A DNA stretch of 64,000 bases from Solanum dulcamara (Eukaryota; Streptophyta; Magnoliopsida; Solanales; Solanaceae), in contig NC_077242.1 of NCBI RefSeq assembly GCF_947179165.1, positions 4,631,501 through 4,695,500 on the forward strand, given 5' to 3'. Each line of letters opens with the position of its first letter. The stretch's first letter is position 1. The position numbers and the translations under genes were made by a program. The notes below the pieces were generated by a model. The model saw nothing but the letters and a program-made list of their open reading frames with translations. It was not told where the DNA came from and did no database searches. This document shows, one piece after another, positions 12,001 through 25,300 of the stretch.

Positions 12001-15000
12001 AGACTCCCAAAGGGAAGTCAGACCACTATTAAACACAATAAACGAACAACAATGAAATTATCCCAAAACCTGGTGTCATAAGTATAAAGAGCATCTAATA
12101 CAAGGTTCGAGTCTGAAGATACAACATAAGTCTGAATAATACAAAAGATGGAGAAATATAAATAGACTAACGACGATTCAAATCCCGGAACCTCACCACT
12201 AATTTGAGAATACACAATCCGCTAGAATATCAGCTGCCACGTGAGGTACCCTGACTAGTATCTGCATAAAAAAGCGACACAGAAGTAGGGGTGAGTACAA
12301 TCCACATGTACTCAGTAGGTTTTAGCAGACTGAGTATAAGAAATTAATCAAACCTATGAAATAAACTAAGGAATGCTTCCACCTGCATACAAAAAAGTCC
12401 CACTTCGGCATCGATGCCGCCAGTTTATATATATAATGGCGCGAGTAAAGTAAACTCATAATATCAACTCATTATCACAATTAACCAGATAAGTCAAATA
12501 GTACAGATATCGATGCAATGCAATTCGATGATGCAATGATGTGGTGGTACGGTGGAATCAAGACTGTCGCACAGTCTGTCGTATACACCTGTTGAGTTGT
12601 GCTACCAAGTAGGATCCATGGGGGTCTCGTAGACCATATACCTCAATCAAAATTTCTCGTTATTCTTGCCACCTCCTCGTGGTCAAGGGATCACAATGCA
12701 TCCACTACCCTTTCGTAAAACTGCCTCGGTCAGGGACTCAAGATACAAAGCCTTAAATGTGTTTTATTTTCTTTCTCAAAAAGAATATTCATATTTCTCA
12801 ACTTTCCATGTTTCATGATATGATGAATGGGGATGAATGCATCTAAACACATATGGCATGGAAGCAATATTCAACTCAACATGTAGTACGAGGTTCAATG
12901 TTCTCAAAACTTAACCTACACATGATACTCACCCTCAATAAATAGCAATGGGAAGGAAATATTTCAATTTAAGTGTTCACCCCTTTCTCGACAATATTTT
13001 AATACTTAGGCATGCTCAAAACCCCTAACTCAACCCCTCAGGGGGGCATCACAAGTCAAATAATATCCTCAAGCCTCTCTCACAGGCAAATCATGAATCA
13101 CATGCTCTCAAAGCAAATAAGATAACAAATAAGGCCCCCACACGGGCTATGTAATACAAATAAGCCCCCGCACGACAACACATTAATAAATAAGCCCCCC
13201 ACACGGACATCACAATATATATAACATTCTCAACTCATACTATAACCCCATCTTAAAGTCTATAACATATGAATGACTAATTACCCCCACACGAGCATCA
13301 CAATATATATAACATTCTCAACTCATACTATAACCCCATCCCAAAGTCTATTACATATGAATGACTAATTACCCTATCTCAGTCTCAAAGAAGGATAGCC
13401 AAACCTACCTCAATTGCCGAAACCGCACTTGAACACCTCCACCTGACAAGCAACTGTCGAATTCAACGTCCGGAATGACAACCCACTATCAACAATGAAA
13501 TATACACATCACAAGGAGTCCAATGACACCCATATTGATAGGTTTCGGAACCGAGGGTAAAATGATTCAAAAATTAATTATTTTCGAAAAAGGTCAATTC
13601 TAGAATTTTATTTGAAAATTATGTTCTACACATCGAGGAGAGTTCGTGGTTGAAAAACCCATTAAAATCGAGCAAGAATCGAGGTTCAAATATGAAAATA
13701 CAATTTTCTGACTTGGAAGAAAACCTAATAACCCACTTTTGAAATCTTGATTTAAAGATGTTTTGAAAGATAATAATTACAGAAATTGGTAAATGATAAT
13801 CTCACCACGACGTTTCTTGTGGAAAAACTGACAATTTAGACCCAAGAATCATTAAAAACGGGGCTAAGATGACCAAGAAACAATCCTTCAAAATCCATTA
13901 AAATTTCAACTCGAAAATGATAAAGGCAGCGGCTAGATTAACAAATTTACCTCACACGAAGCTCTTAATCAAGTTTCTGAGCTCACCACTGGATTCCCCA
14001 TGCAATTTCCTTGAACTTAGACCGTTGAATCACCAAAATTGGGTTTATATAGATCAAGAAATAAATTCTCAAAGTTCCTCAAAAATTCACTCCGAAAATG
14101 GACATTGAAGCATCTAGAATCAAGATTTTACCTCAATCAAAACCCTCCCCTCAAGATTCCGAGCTGACCAACGGATTCCTCGTGAAAATTTCTTGAAGAT
14201 AGACTCTTGAATCACTAGATTTGGAATTGAAAAGCTCAAGAAATGAGGGTTCAAAGTTGAGAGAAAAATCTGCACTTTTACACCAGATTTTTCTAGTTTT
14301 TGCATTATTTAAAGTCTCCGAATGGACCCTCAAAATTCGTTCGGAATTTGATAAAAATAAATCAGATATGCTACCCCACTAAATTCAACGTTCCAGACTT
14401 AATGGCGCATTCAAAATTATCATACGAGGTCATTTTATTAAAAAGTGGATCCCACATTCAAGTGCCATTTTAAGCCAAATTCCACAATGGGCCTTGAGAT
14501 TAGATCGAAAACTTCGGGAAGCAAACGAAGGGTCGGTCTATGCCAAACTCGACATTTCGAAATTAACTGTGCTGTCAGAATTTTCATTCGAGCGTGTTTT
14601 TCAAGAATGTTGACCAAAGTTAACCATATGCTAACTTTCAAAGTCAAGCGCCAAATGGCCCCAAATTCGTATCGATTGCCTCGATAGTCACGCCTACAAT
14701 GCTACTAGCCTAATTTGGCCATTTCGGAGCTGATGGAACCATCATAATTCGAATTTGAGGTTTCCTTGACCTAGAACTCGAAAACTCGCAACTAAACCAA
14801 TTTAAGCCTTCAAAATACCAAAATGGGCTCGGAACCTCTAAAATTTCAGCCAACACTTCTTCTAGACCAAAAATCATCCCCCGAATCCAACGGAGTCTTT
14901 GGAATTCCATTCCGAGTATCGGAACTTTGAAAGTTGACCAAAGTCAAATCTTGGCTTAAAATTCTTCAAATTCCCAACTCAAGACCTAAAATCTTCATTA

Positions 15001-18000
15001 CAACTCCAAAACTAATTCCGTAAACTCTCCTAGACCAATTTCCACATTCCGGAGCTGCTGGAATCGACGGAATTCCGTTCAAGACCCGTAGCTCCGGTTG
15101 GTACCGAAATTCACTTTTTCACCTTTTAACTCTATAAAACTCAAGAATTTGTACAATTTACAAACCATTAAGATTTTGACACTTTCAACTACACAAACTG
15201 ATCAAATAATACTCGGGGGCACTAATGGTAGGGGTAAAATGGTAATTTCACACAAATTTAAAAAATGACCCTCAAGGTCATTACAATCATGAACCTCCTA
15301 TCCAGCTTCAATCTTGTGTGTTCTTCAACTTTGATTAACACTGGCCTGTCTCAAAAAATCCTCAGAAGCTCTGGCTCTGAACTGAACTGGCAAGCCAACT
15401 AATCTAATCCAGGCTATATCCAACACCAACCCTGACTGTCTCCCCGACCAGTGAGTTACTCCATCCTTTTGAAACACCATCTTTGCTTGGTCTGATGACC
15501 CGCATCCCCTTTTGAGAGGAATTTAAGAAACCCATCTACCTTGAACTGTTGACAACCATGTGGGTTGACCCACTTCCAGGCCAATTCAACCTTCGGTTAT
15601 TTTTGGCTCTTCCCCAATCTTTGTACCAAAAACCTCTACATAAAGTGTATCTTTTCCTCATGATTCACCCTCAACGGCTCAACCTCCATCTCTTGTTTTC
15701 CCTTGCTTCCTTTACTTACATTTATCGGAGTTGCCAGCGGTTGTTAATATGATCAACTTGAGCAGAGGCTTGGGAACCCCTTACACAGGCACCCAAGTTG
15801 GTCTCGTGAATGAAATTCTGTCTTGCTTCTGTGACTGTCAAGATAACTGGAATACTCTTGACCGAGGAAAGTGAAACAATGGTAAGATTAGGTAAAGCAG
15901 TTGGTTTTTCTGATTCAATTAAGGAGCAGATCCTAAATGTTTGACTTTAGATATGTGCTGCGAGATCTATCATTTAGTCCTTTATTCTCTCTTTCCTGTT
16001 GTTTGTATATAGTGATAATACAATTTGCTGGGTATTCTATTTCTGTGCTTGGGAATGACTTACTTCTTTTTGCCAGCAATAAGTCTCTACGTGGCTGAAC
16101 TTTCTTCATCTTCTATTGTTGCTACAGTTTTATGATCTCCTAAATATTTTCGAGCTCAACGGGCTTCCATCAGAAGACAACCCATATTTGTTCAATGGTG
16201 ATTTTGTTGATAGAGGGTCTTTCTCTCTAGAGGTCATATTGACATTATTTGCCTTCAAGTGCATGTGTCCATCAGGTAGATCACTTGCTCTCATTCATCT
16301 TCAATATTGTAAGCTTGTGTTCTTTTATAGTATTACTCTATTTAGTATTGAGTGGGTGGAATTTGAAGGTTTTCTGGATGCAAGTTTTCCAGTCCCCTTT
16401 TTTTTTTACCTTAATGATCTGTTTGAGTCAGTTTTTCATTTGCCTTTACTCATTTTCTATTTCTATCTCTTCTTTTGTTTGTACATCTATTAGACCTAAC
16501 AAGTAAGTGAATGTCCATTTTGGGTTCCTTTTAGATGTAAGCTGTTTGAGTCATTTTTCACTTTACTCATTTTCTATTTCCATCTCTTTTTTATTGGTAC
16601 ATCAATTAGACCTAACAAGTAAGTAATGCCCCTTTTGGGTCCCTTTTAGATGTAAGCTGCTCGAGTCATTTTTCATTTTCCTTTAATCATTTTCTATTTC
16701 TCGTCATTCTTATTTGTACATCATTTAAACCTAATAAGTACGTGAATGTCCCTTTTGGGTCTCTTTTAGATCTAAGTGGTGCGTTAATGCTTTTACTTGA
16801 GATTCTGATATTGCAATACATCAAGCTCTAATCAAAGCTAAGATTTTGATTTCAAAGATTTGATTTTTGTCACCATTTCTATTCTAGCACGACCTAAAAA
16901 CTAACCTTTTTTTTCTTCCAATTATTCAGTAGGTGTGAAAATGTTGTTCAGATGGGCCAATTGTATCTTGCTAACAACTTCAATTTTTCAGCTATACACC
17001 TTGCGAGAGGAAATCATGAAAGCAAGAGCATGAACAAAATATATGGGTTTGAGGGCGAGGTCAGATCCAAGTTAAGCGAAATATTTGTGGAACTCTTTGC
17101 AGAAGTGTTCTGTTGCTTACCTTTGGCCCATGTCATAAATGAGAAAGTCTTTGTAGTACATGGAGGTCTTTTCAGCGTTGATGGCGTGAAGCTCTCTGAT
17201 ATTAGAGCAATAGATCGGTTTTGTGAGCCCCCGGAGGAGGGTAAGTTCTGATGCCAGTAGAGAAGTATAAATGTATAATGTCCTTTCAATATGCTATTGT
17301 TTAGCACATTTACTAATTACTCTGTTCTAAGCTCCTGAATGCTCCATTAATCATCTGATAAACTTTTCAGAAAAAGTTCGGAAAAACTATTCATGCTACT
17401 AAGTTTGTATATCAAAACTACTCGTTCTCATTTGCTTGGTAATTATCATCATTTGACAAATTGTTCCTGCAAGCCACTTTCTTGGTACATGCTAATAAAT
17501 ACTTTGAGTCCAGACACGACTATCATTTTGAAGTAAAGGCAACTATTCTGGTCTTTATCGATGCTTTGTCAGCCAAACAAAATATAGCTTTTTCTGCAGT
17601 TCTTCATCTGTATTAGTTAATATTAATTTATTGACTTGCATCTTTGATAAGATATCATCACTTTGCTGACTACAGATCTTGCTTATTTTCTTACCTTGGT
17701 CATACGCAGTACACATGACCAAGTTTTTTAGGTTATAATTGGGGCTTCGTTTGATCTCTTTCAGGGTTAATGTGTGAATTGTTGTGGAGTGATCCACAGC
17801 CTCAGCCTGGTAGAGGTCCTAGTAAACGAGGTGTTGGTCTTTCTTTTGGGGGAGACATAACTAAAAGATTCTTGCAGGAAAATAATCTAGGTACGAATCT
17901 TTTCCTTTCTACCCTATTATGTTGTTTGACCACACTGTCTAAATCTATTCACTTGATGGTTTTTAGCCCATATATTTGATGTTAACATGTGTGGGTGCTT

Positions 18001-19596
18001 GCAGATTTAGTGGTCCGATCTCATGAAGTGAAGGATGAAGGTTATGAGATTGAGCATGATGGCAAACTCATAACGGTGTTTTCCGCTCCAAATTATTGTG
18101 ACCAGGTAATTTGTCTCTATGTATTCCCCTCTCAAGAATCTGTTTGAGCTCATGCTACTTTAGTTCAATTAAAATCACAATTTGCAAGTAAAAACCTCGT
18201 TCGGCTCAAAAGCTTCCTTTACGTTGAAATGTAACACTTCATCCAAATCTCTGCGGAGTTTCCGGTGTGTATAGATCTTGTATATCTGTGATTTGTCGGC
18301 AGTGTTGTTAAAGACGTGCTTAAGCGAGACTCAATACGTGTTGAGCAATTCGCCTCGCTTAATGTGCGCTTTAGTGTCGTCATCAAGGTTCTAAGGCATT
18401 CCTTGCCAATGAGCATCTTATGAAGAGGCGACACTAAACAATTGTCATTTCATTTTATTGTAAAAAAATATTTTTTTGTTCATATATTTGTCATTCTTGC
18501 TTATAATTATTAGTCTTGGACTAAATATATATATATTTGTATTTTTTTCTCCCTTTGTGCCTTTTTTCATTGAAGTTCACGCTTTATTTGCGCTTTATGC
18601 TTGAAGTCCCTTAGAGCTTTTTTGCGCTTTTTGCTTTTAATAACACTGTATGTTGGGCAAGTTTAGCATTGAAGTTGTGCCTGAGGAAAACCCAAAGTGA
18701 GAGTGTCTTGGTAGTTGAATCAGCTGGTAGTTCATTGCTTCATATAGGATAATTAAATGATGGGAAATGATGACTTTCTGCTTCAAGGTAGATTTGGAAT
18801 TTGTTAGATGTTGACTTTGTCAACAACTTCGATAGATGCCGTTGTGAACGTATTTGGTAGATGGCATGGTGTCCAGTTCCTTGAATCTTTGTTGGTACAA
18901 CGAAGCATTGCAAGTTTTGTACTAAGCGTCTAATATATTTTTAAGTACATAAATTGATTGCAATATGTACAGATAGTCATAATATCTGCTACTTATCTGT
19001 GACAATTTGCGTGGTTATTAAATCTGACAGGACAATTTTATTAGTGGCTACTATTCTGTGAAAAATTACGTGGTTATTAAATCTGACAGGACAATTTATA
19101 ATAACTAGAGCTGTGTTATCTATACATTTGTATTCCAATAGTAGAGCAAGGATCTTGTTAATTTCTTTGTATAACTAATACGCATAGTGTCGGCTCCTGT
19201 ATGAAGTTTCTTTGATGTGGATGGAAATGATTTATTCAATATTCTCATATGCAACGACTTTGCATGTTGCAGATGGGTAACAAGGGTGCTTTTATACGGT
19301 TTGAGGCTCCCGATATGAAGCCAAAAATTGTGACATTTTCAGCAGTGGTTAGTGGCTGTTATCTTGAAATGTCCCTTTTTAATTTTTGATATCAACACTT
19401 TCAGCAATGCATAGAAATTCCTCATGTCTCTTATCTCCTTCATGGGTTGCCTCATGAGTTGATTTTATCATGTTATCATCATGAAGTTAAGACTGGATTA
19501 ACTCTTTTCATCTTCACTGCTTTGCCTTGTATGCAGCCACATCCTGATGTCAAGCCAATGGCATATGCCAACAACTTCCTTCGGATGTTCTCTTAA
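6096..19596 (+). CDS. PP5: Serine/threonine protein phosphatase 5 (TPR-PPP), 13 exons including one cassette
   Basis: Exons: 6096-6174, 6271-6440, 6525-6596, 7806-7956, [cassette 8957-9169], 10827-10935, 11018-11135, 16128-16275, 16992-17240, 17765-17890, 18005-18105, 19273-19347, 19537-19596. Skipping the cassette gives 485 residues; including it gives 556. The start is ATG 6096 ([16 protein letters not shown]); a GTG at 6051 is in frame but not a plant start. Residues about 13-115 are three TPR repeats, the Hsp90-binding module in this family. The catalytic domain has GDVHGQ (228-233), GDFVDRG (257-263), GNHE (289-292), HGG (339-341), RSHE (412-415) and SAPNYCD (434-440) in the short isoform, so all metal-binding and catalytic motifs are present. 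PP5 is a cytosolic/nuclear phosphatase acting with Hsp90; the long tomato form is membrane-bound. The 5-kb intron after exon 11018-11135 is swollen by a solo LTR. Confidence 0.96.
8957..9169 (+). other. PP5: PP5 cassette exon encoding transmembrane segments
   Basis: The exon has an acceptor TTATAG|GG and a donor TTAG|GTTCG. It is 213 nt (71 codons) and is flanked by phase-1 introns on both sides, so it can be included or skipped without a frame change. The product begins [12 protein letters not shown], contains two hydrophobic stretches (about residues 16-30 and 37-53 of the exon, rich in Ala, Val, Leu, Met) and ends [13 protein letters not shown]. It joins residue 157 of the TPR-linker region to EVEPQYAG. 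Tomato PP5 is known to give 55-kDa soluble and 62-kDa ER/nuclear-envelope forms through such an exon. A 97-codon frame on the opposite strand is a shadow. Confidence 0.88.
9824..10400. repeat. Possible MITE remnant in PP5 intron
   Basis: Begins GGGGCTGTTTGGTTTAGGG, a start common in plant MITEs, followed by repeated TAGTAATGTAGGGATTAG-like units. A 37-bp stretch (TTCGCTTGCTATTATGATG and on) is repeated at about 9995 and 10029. No matching right terminus was found. Confidence 0.35.
11436..15870 (-). pseudogene. Decayed retro-gene-like fragment split by the solo LTR
   Basis: On the minus strand, about 15291-15840 and about 11436-11911 read as one coding-like region with several stops and frame changes. 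Segments such as [12 protein letters not shown] resemble the DUF4283/retroelement-derived proteins of plants, but I cannot name it firmly. The LTR at 11917-15285 sits inside it, so the fragment was there first. It lies antisense within the PP5 intron. Confidence 0.35.
11912..15290. mobile_element. Solo LTR, 3369 bp, with 5-bp target duplication
   Basis: The unit 11917-15285 starts TGTCACGACC and ends GGTCATTACA, the TG...CA ends of an LTR. It is flanked by ATCAT at 11912-11916 and 15286-15290. It has no coding region, primer-binding site or second LTR inside, so it is best read as a solo LTR left by recombination. The length and TGTCACGACC start fit long-LTR Ty3/gypsy elements of Solanaceae. 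Internal features are an 88-bp direct duplication (13208-13383) and a diverged repeat of about 190 bp (from about 13917). The only frames are short antisense or random ones. Confidence 0.82.
16421..16780 (+). repeat. Three-copy tandem repeat, about 120 bp, in PP5 intron
   Basis: GAGTCA-TTTTTCA...CATTTTCTATTTC...TTAGACCTAACAAGTAAGT...TTTTGGGT is repeated starting at about 16425, 16548 and 16663, with roughly 10-15% divergence. It is non-coding and lies between catalytic exons. Confidence 0.75.
18300..18648. mobile_element. hAT-like non-autonomous element in PP5 intron
   Basis: Terminal inverted repeats CAGTGTTGTTAAA (left) and TTTAATAACACTG (right) bound a non-coding body with GCGCTTTATGCTTGAAG-type motifs. 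The flanking octamers TTTGTCGG and TATGTTGG match at 6 of 8 positions, compatible with a degraded 8-bp duplication. Confidence 0.6.
18983..19100 (+). repeat. 59-bp tandem duplication in PP5 intron
   Basis: GTGGTTATTAAATCTGACAG recurs at 19011 and 19070 in two similar 59-bp units. Non-coding. Confidence 0.7.
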
Positions 19597-20640
19597 ACTC
19601 TAAAACCAAACTTTCAGTATCACAATTGATTCAACCTTTTGTGAATGCAACCTTTTGTCTCACTGACCAACAATACACAACAGGAGGCAGAAGAGGTAGT
19701 ACTTAAAGCCAATTAGCTGCAGTTGCATTATTTGGACAACTTCCTGACTTGCCTGCAGCTTGTGAGGATCCTCACCTCGTTTGTTTTGATTAAGGTGTAA
19801 ACACTTCTCTACAATAACAATGTCGTGTGGTGGATTGCCCCCTGTATTATTTATGTTCCTCTTTGTAAGATTGTCACACTTCTCATTTCTCTTAGAATGT
19901 CCAAATTGGGAAGCTTTGATTAGTCGAATTTTGGTTTTATATTTTCTTTTCTATTTTCTTAGTTAAAATAGGCTATAATTTTTTCTGCCAATCAACTTAG
20001 CGTCACTGTTACGATGTCTATTTTACAATTGGATTGTCATTTGTCTCTGTGCCTGTGGTCAGATTACTGGTTATTAATAATTCATAACAGCTTGTAATGA
20101 GTGGATGCGAATTCTATCAATTTGTAAAGTCTCAGGTATTTAATCTTTGCTGAAGCAAGTGTCGATCCATAAACGTAAAAGTCCCTTGGTTCAATTTAGG
20201 TTTCTTCTATGTGGACATAAGTGCATGTTTATTCTGGCGCTCTTTTGTCGGTAAGCATATCTGTTATGGTATTGTTGTTGTGCCGCTCCGGTAGTGTTTG
20301 TGAATTTGTAGTTTTGAGGGGTGGGTGGGGGACTGAGAAAAGGTTCAAGGCTTTGAGCTGGTAAAATAGCAATTAATAAGTTGGAACAATTGAGCTGTTG
20401 TGAATAATGAATCAATCCCTTAGGCCTTAATTAATTGGGACTTCCTCTCAGTGATCTTAACTAACAAAAAAGAATGTCAATAGAAGTTTGATACAACAAC
20501 AACGTTAATATACTAAATCAAACACTGTAGAAGAAATAATCTTGAGACAAATGGTGAAATCACCTCTATTTAATGCAAATTATTACTTTCTTTCTGGATC
20601 TATGAAAATTGTTATGATGGGTGAGACATACCATGTCATA

Positions 20641-21313
20641 ATTGTGAGTAGGGGTGTTTGCGGGTTGGTTTGAATCGGTTGTTGATAAAATCAAAATCAA
20701 ATCAATTTAATTAATTTTAAAATTATTAAAATCAAATCAAATCAATTAAAATATACATTCATAGGTTTGGTTGTTATCGGTTTCGGTTTGATTTAGTTCG
20801 GTTATTTGGTTATTAATCATACACAAAAAGAAAAGACAATAATTCATTCAAAAAAATTGTCTTTGTGCCATTTTGAATCTAATAATTTTTATATTTAAAC
20901 TTTAATTATGTTTAACGTCCTGCTTAAATTGTTAGTTAATCCAATGTACTAAACAACATAAATTTACTGAATAATGCATAAGCTAATGATATGGTTGTAC
21001 AATTAAAGGACATATCATACCTTGTTATTTTAAATTAGTGTGCTGCATTTTTTACATAAAAAAATGTTCATAAAAAATAATATATTATGTATATATAATT
21101 ATAAAAATATATGTATATAATTTATCGGTTTGATTCAGTTATTTCTTTGGTTGTTTTGAACAAAACTAAAACCAAACCAAATATTATCAATTTTAAAAAA
21201 TGTAAAACCAAATCAAACCAAATCAATAAAAAAATGATTTATTTGATTGGTTTGATTTGGTTTTTCGATTTGGATCATTTTTTACCCTAACCGTGAACAC
21301 CCCTAATTGTGAG
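20641..21313. mobile_element. hAT-type MITE with 8-bp target duplication
   Basis: The element 20649-21305 (657 bp) has termini TAGGGGTGTT and AACACCCCTA and is flanked by ATTGTGAG at 20641-20648 and 21306-21313. The subterminal regions are rich in CGGTTTGGTT-type motifs in opposite orientations. No transposase frame. The 8-bp duplication and short inverted repeats point to the hAT superfamily. A second member is at 42356-43340. Confidence 0.88.
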
Positions 21314-21406
21314 GGAGTTTTTTAATAGATAAAAATATATTTGTGGCCCATACCTTTATAACTTTCCTTTTTCTCTCCTCACACCTCCACCTCCATTTTT
21401 CATTTA

Positions 21407-21660
21407 TTGTTTGTTTGGTTTGACTTATTTTAAGCAGCTTTTATGCTGAAAATAATTTATAAGGTAAAAAAAAATAAGTTGGGGTAGCCCAACTTATTTT
21501 TTTGCTTATAAGCTGAAAGCATTAGATAAGTTGAGTCAAATAGACTTAATTATTTTTTGGGCTTATTTTAAGCATAAAATGGTTTTAAATTGACCAGTCA
21601 AACACTCAAAGAAACTAAAAACAACTTATAAGCAACTTATAAACCAATCCAAACGGACTC
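21407..21660. mobile_element. MITE related to the 5688-5923 copy
   Basis: The left end is GTTTGGTTTGACTTATTTTA and the right end carries CCAATCCAAACGGAC. The body has AAGCAGCTT/ATAAGCTGAAAGC motifs shared with the copy at 5688. Non-coding, between PP5 and COQ3. Confidence 0.55.
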
Positions 21661-22391
21661 TTAATCCTACACAGAGTACATTATTTTTTAAAATTTATTT
21701 AAATATACTTTATTGCACAATATAACACAGCAAGATCAAGGCACACTGCGCAAAAGTAATGTCTGAAAATTGGTATTCCCTTCTTATTTTTCTCACTTTA
21801 ACATTCCTTCTCCAATTCTACTCTTATGTTACTTCATGTTTTTAAATCAAAAATTAAATAAATTAATGTTAATTCAAATTGCTATGTATTTAAAAAAAGT
21901 TAAATTAAAACATCTGTTCTTAACATTATAAAAATTCAATTATACTATTTTTAGGATAAACATTAACAATCATTTAAAATTCTTTGTCAATTAACAAACT
22001 TAAAATATAATTGATCATTTTCTCCATTTTATTGTAACAATTAATTCTTCTTAAAAGTATAAAAAGGATCTGTAAAGTTGTAAAAAATTTTCTTAAGAAG
22101 TAAATTATTAAAACGCCTACATATATACATACCCTCTCCGTCATGAATTTATATAATTTTTTTTTTGTTCTCGAAACTCAAGCTATAAAATATCTTTTTC
22201 ATAAATAAATTCTCTCACTAAATTATAATTTTTCTCATGTTAATACAGTTATAAATATATATATATATATATTTATAGCTTGAATTTAAAAAAATAAAAA
22301 AATATCATATAAATTGACGGAGAGTGTAAATGCTTGTGGATTTTGGGTTTTATGAAAATAGTGTCAAAACTTGTGTAATTATTCTTCAGGC

Positions 22392-25300
22392 ATGGCTTCG
22401 AAGCTCGTTCTGAACCGACTGAGATCTCTCTGTAGAGTCTCTCAACTCAGCGACGTTCGTTTTGATAAACTAACAGACCGGAATTCCATCTTCTCCACGT
22501 TACAAAATCATGTAAAATGGCGATCTTATTCGGAAGCTTCTCAGCCAACGCCGATAAATCATCCTCCATCCCTTAATACTTCTAATACAACTTCAAGTTC
22601 TCTCAATGAATTTGAACTTGCTAAATTCTCCGCCATTGCCGAAACCTGGTATTTAATTATTTTTTTTCAAATGTTCCGCAATTATTTTTCTTCTATTCTT
22701 TTCGCACTGTATTGGAATGAATTGGCTCAAATGGAGTGGAAATGTATATTGAGAATTCATATAACCACCCGAAACTAGTTTGAAATTGAGGTTTAATTAC
22801 TATCTAGTGTTTTTGTCTTGTCTTGGATTTGAACACGAGAGCTCTCACTTTATTGACCACTAATCCACATACTTGGGTTTCTCGCATATTTTTTAATATT
22901 TGCATTTAAATTTTAAAATATTGAGTGTAGTGTTGAGGATTAGTCAAATAGACTCTTGATAAGCAAAAAGTGTCACATATTGGGATTGGAATTGCAATTT
23001 TGTATCTTTTTTCATTCAATTTGCTTTCCACTTTGATATACTGAATTCAATTTTGCGCGTGTGCTAAATCAGGTGGGATGCAGAAGGACCCTTCAAGCCA
23101 TTACATCTGATGAACCCTACAAGACTTGCTTTTATTAGGTCTACTCTTTGTCGGCATTTCAGGTAATTTTCACCAATTGAATAATATTGGGCTTGTTATG
23201 TCTGAAATGATTAGATTGCATACAAAGATTTTTCTCCTTTTTCAATTAGTACGTGTCGGCGTTTTCTATTTTAGGACCAATGTTTGATACGTATATAATA
23301 ATGTTGAAGTTGGAGGGGTTATGTTGCTTGTGTTAAAGAAGGATTTAGCTAGATTTGTTGTTCATCTTCTTCTTTTCGCAAACTATACTTATCTTTGCTT
23401 TTGTATGAATGGAGGGATTTTATGCTTTATATGATCATTCTTTTGGCCTTTTGCTGGTCTGAGATTAAAGGGGTTGTAAGGAAAGGAATTAATAGTACCT
23501 AATGGCTTACGGAGAAAAAAAAAGGGAAAGCATATGTAATATTAAAAGGAGATAGGAATAGCACTATTGGATAGAGAAGGTAATTTGATAAGCCATATGA
23601 GAGTATAACTGGGAAATCTAACATATGTTATATTTATGTTTTCCTTAAATTTCTGTGCTTTCCCAATTTAAATTTCCTTTTGCCCTTCCAATGGTCTTTT
23701 CGTTTTTCATGGAGAAACACTTTCGAGGAGAATTTTTGGATCTTTCCAAATTGGTGTCGTGGCTAACACTCACTTTCTTCACAAGGCAGGGTTAAGGTGT
23801 GTGTACACACCACCCTCCTCAACCCTACTTGTGGGATTACACTGGGTATGTTGTTGTTGTTGTTGTTGCTAATACTCACTGTTCAGTTCACTGGTGGAGG
23901 GGCCAAGATTTAGTGTTTATCCTAGCCTCCAATTCTATAATATAAAGCAGTTTCCATGGCTTAACTATATATGAAAAATGAACTCTATAGCTTAACTATT
24001 CTTACTAAAATATCACAGTATATATTAGCAACCTTCTTTTGATATTGGGGGTAATTAGTGAGATGTCCCTTGAGGTTTATGTTATTCATGCTGAGTTCCT
24101 TTATGGTTCATTGTTGCAATGGCCTCCCTTATTTGCAATTCGTGTGTAACCAACCTCTCCACTGACTACTGCCTGTCAAATAGCATGATTAACAAAGGTG
24201 ATGCCTATTTTTCCATTTTACCTCTGATGTATTTCCTGACTCGTGCTATTTTCTAGAAAAAAACAGTACAATTTTTTTATCTTAAAATTAAAAAAGAGGA
24301 CGAATTTATGGCTACCTTTGGGTCTACTTGGAAACTCACTGAAGTGCATCAGATTTATACAATAAGCATTTAATAATTTGGATCGAGTGTATCAAGTTCC
24401 TAGTCTTGTGTGCTCAAACTCAGAGTGGATTACCCTAATTTAAGATGGTTCATTGTTATTCATGAAGTGCAATAAGTACATCTTAACCATGATCAAAAAA
24501 ATAATTACATCTTAACACTGCTGTAGTTCCACATTTTCTTACTCTTTTTTTTTTTATAACCAAGAAATCCCCAAAGGCTAGCGGTGCATGGTTCAGAATT
24601 TGGTGAATAATCGACTCACACCTAGACCCATGACATGTGTCTAAACCACACCTCACTTGTTGCTCTTATCACTTGACCAAAGCCCTAGGGTCTCCATCTT
24701 TTTTTAACTCTTCTTGTATCTATGGAGGCTAAACCTTTTTCATTGTATCAGGAAAGATCCAAATTGCACTAGACCTTTTGAAGGACTGAAGTTTGTTGAC
24801 GTTGGTTGTGGAGGCGGAATTTTATCTGAGGTATACATTTGTCAAGCTTAATACTCATTGGAGTTCACTTTTACCTTTGCATATGGCTGATCACTTTTCT
24901 TCTGTGATTCCCATTATTAGCCTACTATTTTCATGAGTACTGTTATTAGCCTGGTTGAGACTTAGACAATGGCTATGTCGCTCAATGAAGTGAATGTTTA
25001 TTTAAGCATGCTGCAAAATATACACACATATCTCATTTTTACTCTTAATTCAGCCTTTGGCTCGAATGGGAGCTACTGTCACGGGAGTTGACGCTGTAGA
25101 CAAAAATATTAAGATTGCTCGCCTTCATGCGGTATGTTTTACTTAAATGTTTCCATGATGCACCATTAAGCTGCTGTTTTTAGTCTTGTCTGGTTAATGT
25201 ACAGTTTCTTTAAGGATCTTTCCATACCTGAGATATCATGAGTATGATATAAAAATTTACAAGTCTATATTGATTCTGAGTTTTTTGTATTTTCTTACCT

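Larger units (their letters stand above)
19597..22391. other. PP5 3' region and PP5-COQ3 spacer
   Basis: The first few hundred bases after the PP5 stop are probable 3' UTR. Beyond that there are two MITEs (20649-21305 and about 21407-21660) and AT-rich sequence up to the COQ3 start. No gene is supported; the short frames here are random. Confidence 0.6.

Noticed and set aside
14120..14910. Several overlapping 60-80 codon frames on both strands
   Set aside because: They lie inside the solo LTR, share no domain and overlap each other on opposite strands.
18219..18434. 71-codon minus-strand frame in PP5 intron
   Set aside because: Falls across the boundary of a hAT-like MITE; no coding signal.
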